DNA of 12,809 nucleotides, taken from assembly GCA_963966275.1 (NCBI GenBank), contig CAWZYQ010000112.1, positions 1-12,809 of the forward strand, given 5' to 3'. This DNA comes from UBA10427 sp003500135. Lineage in GTDB: Bacteria > Bacteroidota > Bacteroidia > Cytophagales > Cyclobacteriaceae. A program made the translations under genes and the position numbers. Each line of letters begins with the position of its first letter. Positions within the stretch are counted from its first letter, which is position 1. This document shows, piece after piece, positions 7,348 to 12,809 of the stretch. The notes under the pieces were generated by a model, which had not been told where the DNA came from, searched no databases, and worked only from the letters and a program-made list of their open reading frames with translations.

Positions 7348-8043
7348 ATGAAAAAGTTAGTGGTATTATCAGGATCAGGTATAAGCGCAGAAAGCGGGCT
7401 TAAAACTTTTCGCGACTCCGGCGGGCTATGGGAAGGATATGATGTAATGGAAGTTGCCACGCCACAGGGTTGGTCAAGAAACCCCGATATGGTTATGGAA
7501 TTCTACAACCAACGTAGAAAGCAAGCTTTAGAGGCTCAACCCAACAATGCCCATAACATCATAGCTGGCCTGGAGGATTATTTTGAGGTGACCGTCATTA
7601 CTCAAAATGTTGATGATCTGCACGAAAAAGCAGGATCTTCAAAAGTGGTACATCTTCATGGCGAGTTGTTTAAATCAAGAAGCACCCGGTACCCTGAATT
7701 GGTTTACGATATAGAAGGTTGGGAGCTCAAAATGGGCGATTGCTGTGAAAGGGGCGCCCAATTAAGACCTCACATCGTTTGGTTTGGCGAACCGGTCCCC
7801 ATGATGGAGATCGCTGCTGAAGTCAGTATATCGGCTGATATTTTTATTGTAGTAGGAACCTCCCTGCAGGTATACCCTGCCGCTGGCCTGGTAGATTTTG
7901 TGCCTGATCATACCCCGATTTTTGTGGTTGACCCAAACCTTCCCTATGTTAAATCACGTAAAGGAATATATTTGATTGGTAAAAAAGCTGTTGAAGGTAT
8001 GGCTGAAGTCAAAGAAACGTTATTGACCAGGTACCTCCAATGA
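7348..8043 (+). CDS. Class III (CobB/SIRT5-like) NAD-dependent protein deacylase
   Basis: Sirtuin that removes acyl groups from protein lysines using NAD+, cytoplasmic. The 231 residues hold the NAD-binding loop as SGSGISAESGL (GSGIS at 9-13, where GAGIS is usual), TQNVDDLHEKAG (85-96), catalytic His104 in HLHGE, RPHIVWFGE (140-148) and GTSLQVYPAAG (170-180). FYNQRR places Tyr53 and Arg56 where class III sirtuins bind the acidic acyl group, so desuccinylase or demalonylase activity is more likely than plain deacetylation (inference from the CobB/SIRT5 motif). The zinc module is reduced: only the adjacent Cys132-Cys133 remain in the region that usually holds four spaced cysteines. The start ATG 7348 places MKKLVVLSGSGIS correctly. 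It lies 53 bases after topA and 43 before the MORN gene, all co-directional. Confidence 0.95.
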   Translation: MKKLVVLSGSGISAESGLKTFRDSGGLWEGYDVMEVATPQGWSRNPDMVMEFYNQRRKQALEAQPNNAHNIIAGLEDYFEVTVITQNVDDLHEKAGSSKVVHLHGELFKSRSTRYPELVYDIEGWELKMGDCCERGAQLRPHIVWFGEPVPMMEIAAEVSISADIFIVVGTSLQVYPAAGLVDFVPDHTPIFVVDPNLPYVKSRKGIYLIGKKAVEGMAEVKETLLTRYLQ

Positions 8044-8055
8044 TAAAAATAAGTA

Positions 8056-8069
8056 ATCCCAGAAGGGAT
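8056..8069 (+). repeat. Small hairpin between sirtuin and MORN-repeat genes
   Basis: ATCCC and GGGAT (8056-8060 and 8065-8069) form a 5-bp stem around the loop AGAA, in the 43-base gap. No T-tract follows, so it is not a good terminator. It could influence mRNA processing or the translation start of the downstream gene, or be chance. Confidence 0.25.
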
Positions 8070-8086
8070 GTTGTTATAATATAATT

Positions 8087-9577
8087 ATGGTTCGACTTTT
8101 TTTATTCATCTCTTTATTTGTTTTCACAATACAGGCAAAATCCCAGGATCTCCAAAAGCAATACATTGCTGACAGCGCTCTTGTTGGTTACGGCATTGTT
8201 GAAAACGGAAATAAAAAGGGCCTCTGGAAATATTACGATGAGGACAGTGTTTTGCGCCAAACCGGCATTTACGTCAATAATAAAAAGACAGGTGTATGGA
8301 AGGCATATTATGGATCGGGTAACCTAAGATTAGAAACGACATTCGAGGATGGCATTCCCAATGGCCCTCTGGTAAGATATCATGAAAATGGTAAGGTTGA
8401 GGCAAAAGGTGAAATGTCCAATGGCAAATACAATAATAAATGGTTTGAATACTTCAATTCCGGTACATTAAAAAGTGCGGGCTCTTATCATCATGGAGAT
8501 AAAACAGGCACGTGGAGATATTATCACGCCAATGGCAACAAGGCATTAGTCGCCGTATACAAACAAGGAAAGCTAAATGGGGAATACGCCAGGTACAGCA
8601 TTTACGAAGAAATGGTGGAAAAGGCAAACTATGTCAACGATGAAAAACATGGAGAATACATTTCTTATTACGAATATGAAGTCAAAAAAGAACAGGGCGT
8701 ATATTCCGATGGTGAGAAAACAGGAACCTGGGTGGGCTTTCATTTTGATGGATCGCGAGAATTTGAAAAAGAGTTTGAAAATGGTCAGCCTGTCGGTACC
8801 TGGAAATTCTACCATCCCAATACAAATAAAAAAATTGCCAAATTGATTCATTTCGAAAATGGCCTTGCCGACAGTACCTATGTAGAATACCACGACAACG
8901 GGAATTTAAGTGTAAAAGGCGAATATGAAGATGGGTATAAAACAGGGCTTTGGTATAATTATCATCGAAATGGAAAGGTTTACAATGTGGGCAAATACGA
9001 AGATGACCTGAAATCGGGTAACTGGAAGTATTTTAATGATAAGGGCATTCTTATTTCGGAAGGTAACTTTAAAGGCGGCCTGGAAGATGGGCAGTGGTTT
9101 TTCTATCATAATAACGGCGTGCTAAAATCTATTGGTAGTTATGAAAACGGAAAAGAAGTTGGCATTTGGGGGCATTTCTATCCCAATAGCGAGTTAATGT
9201 ATGAAGAAACATTTCGCAATGGCCGTTTGATTTCTGTAAGTGATTTTCATTTACCCAATGGTGAGGTGAAACCGCAAACCACTTTTTCCAATGGAGATGG
9301 TAAACTCAAAACCTATTACGCCGACGGGCAATTAAAAGAAATCAAAAGCTATGAGAATGGCCGGTTAAATGGATCGGCAGTTGTTTACAGCGAAAAAGGT
9401 CGGAAGATTGCCGAAGGGAACTATAATGACGACGTTAAACAAGGGCAATGGACCTACTATCACAGTAACGGACAAATAGAATCCCAGGGTGACTACGAGA
9501 ATAATGAACCGGAAGGACTTTGGTACTTTTTCAATCGTCAGGGCCAAATGATCAAAAAGATAAACTACGCATTGTAG
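8087..9577 (+). CDS. Secreted MORN_2 / YwqK-type tandem repeat protein
   Basis: The 496-residue product starts with a signal peptide (MVRLFLFISLFVFTIQAKSQ, about residues 1-20). The rest consists almost entirely of about 19 tandem units of 22-26 residues with the pattern G.W.YY..NG.l...G.Y.nG. Clear examples are GTWRYYHANGNKAL, GLWYNYHRNGKVYN and GQWTYYHSNGQIES. These are MORN_2-type beta-hairpin repeats, annotated in databases as YwqK-family antitoxin, a name taken from a Bacillus locus that should not be read as function here. No toxin gene adjoins it. Export suggests a periplasmic or surface role, perhaps in binding, but this is inference. Units near residues 166-210 (YARYSIYEEM, YISYYEYEVK) and about 385-400 (SDFHLPNGEV) are the most divergent. 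A strong hairpin follows the stop, so this gene ends the topA-sirtuin-MORN run. Confidence 0.88.
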   Translation: MVRLFLFISLFVFTIQAKSQDLQKQYIADSALVGYGIVENGNKKGLWKYYDEDSVLRQTGIYVNNKKTGVWKAYYGSGNLRLETTFEDGIPNGPLVRYHENGKVEAKGEMSNGKYNNKWFEYFNSGTLKSAGSYHHGDKTGTWRYYHANGNKALVAVYKQGKLNGEYARYSIYEEMVEKANYVNDEKHGEYISYYEYEVKKEQGVYSDGEKTGTWVGFHFDGSREFEKEFENGQPVGTWKFYHPNTNKKIAKLIHFENGLADSTYVEYHDNGNLSVKGEYEDGYKTGLWYNYHRNGKVYNVGKYEDDLKSGNWKYFNDKGILISEGNFKGGLEDGQWFFYHNNGVLKSIGSYENGKEVGIWGHFYPNSELMYEETFRNGRLISVSDFHLPNGEVKPQTTFSNGDGKLKTYYADGQLKEIKSYENGRLNGSAVVYSEKGRKIAEGNYNDDVKQGQWTYYHSNGQIESQGDYENNEPEGLWYFFNRQGQMIKKINYAL

Positions 9578-9586
9578 TCGGTATGC

Positions 9587-9621
9587 AAAAAGAGGCCACC
9601 AAAATGATGACCTCTTTTTTT
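9587..9621. terminator. Bidirectional terminator between MORN gene and glutamine synthetase
   Basis: AAAAAGAGG (9587-9595) and CCTCTTTTT (9611-9619) form a 9-bp stem with extra CA/TG pairing inside, followed by further T residues on the plus strand. The minus strand also ends in a T5 tail, so it can stop both converging genes. It lies ten bases after the MORN stop and 24 bases beyond the glnN stop. Confidence 0.85.
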
Positions 9622-9644
9622 CCTCTTTATATTAGTGTTAAGTA

Positions 9645-11807
9645 TTACTTGATAAATAGCATTTCGCGGTACTTCACTAATGGCCAGTCTTCATCATCAA
9701 CGTAAAGTTCCAGCTTATCTACATGATATCGGATCTTATCAAAGAACTTATGCTTTACGTTATGGCAGTATTCAATGGCCTTCTCCCGAACGTCCTCGAT
9801 TTTATTGATTCTCTTGCGCTCTTCAATCATATCCATTACACCAGATTTCACGGCATCGATATGCCCCGAAACTTTATCGATAACTTTCAGCGCCGCCTTA
9901 TTTTCCAGACCTAAACCTTGGAGGCCATTGGCATTTTCGATTAGCTTATTCTGATATTTAATGGCTGTTGGAATGATGTGGTTTAATGCCAGGTCGCCCA
10001 TTACCCGCGATTCGATCTGAACTTTCATAATGTAGTTCTCCCACAATATTTCATTCCTGGCTTCGAGCTCACGTTCAGTCATTATATTGTAAAGACCGAA
10101 TACTGAGGTACTCTTTTCCGAAAGAAAAGCGTCAAGCGCCTCTGGAGTATCTTTTATATTCGGAAGACCTTTCTTCTCAGCTTCCTTTACCCAATCATCT
10201 GAATAACCATCCCCTTCGAATCGTACGTCTTTAGATTCCTTGATGTATTTTCTAAGTATTTCTACGATGGCTAACCTTTTCTCTTTACCACTGTTTATAA
10301 GCTCATCAACCTCTTCTTTAAAGTCATTGAGTTGCTTGGCCATAACCGTGTTTAATACCGTCATTGGCAAACCTACGTTAGCACTTCCACCTACGGCACG
10401 GAATTCGAATTTATTTCCAGTAAAAGCAAATGGAGAAGTACGGTTACGGTCAGTATTATCTAAAATGATCTCCGGGATTTTATCGATTCCCAGTTTCATA
10501 TACATGTTGTCGCCTTTCTCAATTTTTATATTACCATTATTGGCCAGCTCGTCAAGTACTTCTGAAAGCTGCGAGCCAATAAACACAGAAATGATTGCCG
10601 GCGGCGCTTCATTAGCCCCAAGCCTGAAGTCATTTCCTGCGGAGGCAATTGAGGCCCTTAGCATTTCCGAATAACTGTAAACCGCTTTAATAGTGTTTAC
10701 AAAGAAGGTAAGGAACTGTAAATTCTCGCGCGCGCTGCTACTAGGCTGGAAAAGGTTTACGCCGGTATCGGTGATAAGCGACCAGTTGTTGTGCTTTCCG
10801 GTCCCATTGATTTGTGCAAATGGTTTTTCGTGGAAAAGCGCCATTAGGTTATGACGATTGGCGACCCTGCGCATCACATCCATCATAAGCATATTATGGT
10901 CGGTAGCTACGTTTACCTCTTCAAATAGCGGCGCTACTTCAAACTGGCTTGGAGCCACTTCATTATGCCGGGTGGTTACGGGTATTCCCAGTTTATGACA
11001 CTCGATCTCAAAATCCTGCATATAGGCATATATTCGCTGCGGTATTGAGCCAAAATAATGATCATCCAATTGCTGACCTCTTGCCGGAGCATGTCCAAAT
11101 ACCGTTCTACCGGCCATAACCAGGTCCGGCCTGGCATTAAACAATGCTTTGTCTACCAAAAAGTATTCCTGCTCACATCCAAGAGAAGCATTTACTTTCG
11201 AAACATTCCGATCGAAATACTTACAAACTGATGTTGCTGCTTTATCTACCGCTTCAAGGGCTTTCAACAATGGCGCCTTGTAATCAAGGGCTTCACCGGT
11301 GTAGGAAACAAAGATGGTTGGGATACATAGGGTGGCGCCCCAACGAAACATTGGAGAACTCGGGTCCCAAGCCGTGTAACCTCTGGCCTCAAATGTCTGA
11401 CGTATGCCTCCTGACGGAAATGAAGAAGCGTCAGGTTCTTGTTGTACTAAAGCTGTACCCTTAAATTTTTCAATTTTGTCGGTTGCACTAAAAAAGGAGT
11501 CGTGTTTTTCTGCCGTCGCACCGGTCAAAGGCTGGAACCAGTGGGTGTAGTGTGTAATACCCTGTGAAATCGCCCATGACTTTACCGCAGCCGCTACGGC
11601 ATCTGCGGTGTCAGAATCAATCTTTTTACCATTGTCGATGTAATACTTTACTTTTTTGTATACATCGGGAGAAAGGGTCTCCTTCATGGATGAGACATCG
11701 AAGCAAGTCTCGCCAAAGTAATCAGATACTTTGTTGGAAGGCCGTTCAGGAAATATTGGTTGTCTTTTCCCGGCTTCTTCAACAGCTTTAAATCTTAAAT
11801 AGGCCAT
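9645..11807 (-). CDS. glnN: Glutamine synthetase type III (GSIII)
   Basis: Makes glutamine from glutamate, ammonium and ATP in the cytoplasm; the main ammonium-assimilating enzyme. The 720-residue length fits GSIII (about 700-730) and excludes the 450-residue GSI. N-terminal GSIII-specific blocks are THYTHWFQPLTGATAEKHD (85-103) and RGYTAWDPSSPMF. The catalytic core has LGCEQEYFLVD (209-219, metal-binding glutamates), HNEVAPSQFEVAP (281-293), HEKPFAQINGTGKHNNWSL (326-344) and NRTSPFAFTGNKFEFR. The long helical C-terminal part (MIEERKRINKIEDVREKAIEY and onward) is typical of the type. It is sometimes annotated glnA. The start MAYLRFKAVEEA is the usual GSIII N-terminus. Upstream on the same strand is an ammonium transporter, separated by a terminator and a 354-base gap, so separate but coordinated nitrogen control is likely. 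Confidence 0.96.
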   Translation of the reverse strand: MAYLRFKAVEEAGKRQPIFPERPSNKVSDYFGETCFDVSSMKETLSPDVYKKVKYYIDNGKKIDSDTADAVAAAVKSWAISQGITHYTHWFQPLTGATAEKHDSFFSATDKIEKFKGTALVQQEPDASSFPSGGIRQTFEARGYTAWDPSSPMFRWGATLCIPTIFVSYTGEALDYKAPLLKALEAVDKAATSVCKYFDRNVSKVNASLGCEQEYFLVDKALFNARPDLVMAGRTVFGHAPARGQQLDDHYFGSIPQRIYAYMQDFEIECHKLGIPVTTRHNEVAPSQFEVAPLFEEVNVATDHNMLMMDVMRRVANRHNLMALFHEKPFAQINGTGKHNNWSLITDTGVNLFQPSSSARENLQFLTFFVNTIKAVYSYSEMLRASIASAGNDFRLGANEAPPAIISVFIGSQLSEVLDELANNGNIKIEKGDNMYMKLGIDKIPEIILDNTDRNRTSPFAFTGNKFEFRAVGGSANVGLPMTVLNTVMAKQLNDFKEEVDELINSGKEKRLAIVEILRKYIKESKDVRFEGDGYSDDWVKEAEKKGLPNIKDTPEALDAFLSEKSTSVFGLYNIMTERELEARNEILWENYIMKVQIESRVMGDLALNHIIPTAIKYQNKLIENANGLQGLGLENKAALKVIDKVSGHIDAVKSGVMDMIEERKRINKIEDVREKAIEYCHNVKHKFFDKIRYHVDKLELYVDDEDWPLVKYREMLFIK

Positions 11808-11843
11808 AAATAATCAGATAGTTTTGAGTTCAAACAATTTTTC

Positions 11844-11851
11844 CAAAATTA
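11844..11851 (-). promoter_or_regulatory. Candidate -7 element for glnN
   Basis: On the minus strand, TAATTTTG (11851 down to 11844) is an exact match to TAnnTTTG and would give a leader of about 30 bases. No TTTG is present at the right distance for a -33 element, only an A/T run, so an activator-dependent or chance match are both possible. Confidence 0.35.
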
Positions 11852-11974
11852 CTACTTTTTTTAAAAAGGAGGTGTATTCACCCTGTTTTTTCTTAATTTT
11901 TGTAAATCAAATTGGTTTTACCCCTTTTTCACACCCTGATTTTACTATTTTTTCATTTTATTCCTGTAAAACAA

Positions 11975-11996
11975 ATGCTTTTGCATGTCGAAGCAT
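11975..11996. repeat. Nested palindromes upstream of glnN, possible operator
   Basis: ATGCTT (11975-11980) and AAGCAT (11991-11996) form a perfect 6-bp dyad with a 10-base centre. Within it ATGC-TTTT-GCAT (11975-11986) is a second, shorter palindrome, and TGTC/GACA (11986-11989, 11997-12000) is a third overlapping one. The flanks are AT-rich. The arrangement resembles a regulator binding site about 170 bases before the glnN start, but no known box is matched. Confidence 0.35.
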
Positions 11997-12093
11997 GACA
12001 ATAAAGCCACAAAAAAGAAAGTCCCTTTAAAAATATACCTGTATTAATTTGAATTGAACCTGGACTACCCAAACGTGTACCTGGTGTGAGATT

Positions 12094-12123
12094 AAAAGAG
12101 GCAAGCCGAAACCTGCCTCTTTT
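12094..12123. terminator. Hairpin terminator after amt
   Basis: AAAAGAGGCA (12094-12103) and TGCCTCTTTT (12114-12123) form a perfect 10-bp stem with a 10-base loop. On the minus strand the stem ends in TTTT, about 40 bases past the amt stop, which fits an intrinsic terminator and argues that amt and glnN are mostly separate transcripts. Confidence 0.8.
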
Positions 12124-12161
12124 CTCTTAAATAAAATTAGGTTAAACAATGGTTATGTGTA

Positions 12162-12809
12162 TTATTCCAGAATGATGGTATATCCTCTGATGCCATGTTC
12201 ATGCGAATCCAGCCCTTCCAACTCGTGCTCTCTGGTAACGCGAATCCCAATGGTGGTTTTCAAAATATAAAATATGGCTACAGCAGAGATAAATGCAGCT
12301 GCTCCACAAGCCAGAACCCCATATAATTGGGGCATGAAAGGCATTGGAGCGCCATCGGAAGCCGTACCAAATATCCCTACGGCAAGGGTACCCCAAATAC
12401 CACAAGTTAAGTGCACCGAAACTGCACCTACGCAATCATCCAGTTTAAGACTATCGAGTGTGACGGCTGACAAAACGACCAAAATACCGGCAACAAAACC
12501 AATTATCACAGCTTCAGCAGGAGTAATAACATCGGCGCCGGCAGTTATCCCTACCAATCCGGCAAGGATTCCATTAAGCACCATACCCAGGTCCATTCTT
12601 TTGAATACAAAGCCCGCTGCAACAAATGCTCCAAGAGCGCCTGCACATGCTCCCAGTGAGGTCGTTAGCAACACTAGGGAAGTTGAGGCAGGATCAGCTG
12701 ATAACACAGAGCCTCCATTGAATCCAAACCACCCCAACCAAAGAAGAAATACTCCGATTGTAGCCAGCGGCACCGAAGAACCGGGAAAATCATTGGTTGC
12801 CCCATTTTC
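12162..12809 (-). CDS. amt: Ammonium transporter (Amt/MEP/Rh family), 3' part; 5' end outside window
   Basis: Inner-membrane channel-like transporter for ammonium. The visible 215 codons form the C-terminal half of a protein of usually 400-450 residues. The reading frame is open to the window edge, so the GTG at 12771-12773 is internal and not a start. Visible family features are ENGATNDFPGSSVPLATIG, WLGWFGFNGGS, several hydrophobic membrane segments rich in Gly/Ala, and DDCVGAVSVHLTCGIWGTLAVGIFG. The His in the last motif corresponds to the second pore histidine of AmtB. The cytoplasmic tail GIRVTREHELEGLDSHEHGIRGY is the conserved tail that regulates Amt proteins and contacts PII (GlnK) in other bacteria. 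No PII gene is seen in the window. The following gene on this strand is GSIII, which supports a role in nitrogen assimilation. Confidence 0.95.
   Translation of the reverse strand, partial: ENGATNDFPGSSVPLATIGVFLLWLGWFGFNGGSVLSADPASTSLVLLTTSLGACAGALGAFVAAGFVFKRMDLGMVLNGILAGLVGITAGADVITPAEAVIIGFVAGILVVLSAVTLDSLKLDDCVGAVSVHLTCGIWGTLAVGIFGTASDGAPMPFMPQLYGVLACGAAAFISAVAIFYILKTTIGIRVTREHELEGLDSHEHGIRGYTIILE

Larger units (their letters stand above)
11808..12161. other. 354-base gap between amt and glnN
   Basis: No credible gene is present. On the minus strand, reading from amt to glnN, it holds the amt terminator (12094-12123), an inverted repeat near 11975-11996, then AT-rich DNA with long T runs and the candidate -7 element at 11844-11851. 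Such a long gap in a compact region suggests that it carries the control region of glnN. Confidence 0.6.

Noticed and set aside
8087..9577. Possible CRISPR or DNA tandem repeat array
   Set aside because: The periodicity is in the protein (22-26 residue MORN units); the DNA units are diverged and have no spacers.
10240..10674. 144-codon plus-strand open frame inside glnN
   Set aside because: Antisense to conserved GSIII codons; the Ser/Leu-rich translation is what the opposite strand of this gene would give.
11863..11874. Strong AAGGAGG Shine-Dalgarno-like sequence on the plus strand
   Set aside because: No start codon with an open frame follows at a suitable distance, and this phylum uses such sites little.
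11824..12030. 68-codon open frame in the amt-glnN gap
   Set aside because: Phe/Ser-rich translation of AT-rich DNA, no ribosome site or homologous motif; better explained as a control region.
11995..12030. Possible sigma-54 promoter before glnN on the minus strand
   Set aside because: A TGGC is present, but the spacing and the GC half do not match the -24/-12 consensus.
12771..12773. GTG as a start of the ammonium transporter
   Set aside because: The frame stays open to the window edge and the residues before it (ENGATNDFPGSS) match the Amt family, so it is an internal Val.

Overview
The window looks like ordinary core chromosome of a member of the Bacteroidota, probably Cytophagales-like (inference). 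The clues are a GSIII-type (GlnN) glutamine synthetase, a YwqK/MORN-repeat secreted protein, a secreted lipocalin-like protein, a papain plus DUF4384-like architecture, TAnnTTTG-type promoter elements, and the lack of obvious Shine-Dalgarno sequences before most starts. I see no tRNA, rRNA, CRISPR array, insertion sequence, integrase or phage gene.

Layout: 1-836 (+) is the 3' part of a broken papain-like cysteine peptidase/DUF4384-type gene with two frameshifts and an in-frame stop. 929-2578 (+) is pgi, glucose-6-phosphate isomerase. A hairpin terminator separates it from a convergent small secreted lipocalin-like gene (2600-3010, -). Upstream of that on the minus strand lie an arginase/agmatinase-family ureohydrolase (3189-4250) and a SixA-like histidine phosphatase (4250-4744), joined by a TGATG stop/start overlap. 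The divergent region 4745-4978 leads into a plus-strand run: topA (4979-7294), a class III sirtuin deacylase (7348-8043) and a secreted 19-repeat MORN_2/YwqK protein (8087-9577). A bidirectional terminator then faces the minus-strand nitrogen genes: GSIII glutamine synthetase (9645-11807) and, upstream of it, the 3' part of an Amt ammonium transporter (12162 to beyond the window).

How they work together: amt and glnN form the clear functional pair, ammonium uptake followed by assimilation into glutamine. A terminator and a 354-base gap containing a dyad suggest they are regulated separately. The phosphatase and ureohydrolase are probably translationally coupled. topA, sirtuin and the MORN gene are closely spaced (53 and 43 bases) and may share a transcript, without an evident common pathway.

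I did not find a convincing undescribed system. The points most worth a second look are the decaying protease gene, the reduced zinc site of the sirtuin, the phosphatase-ureohydrolase coupling, and the palindromic region upstream of glnN.
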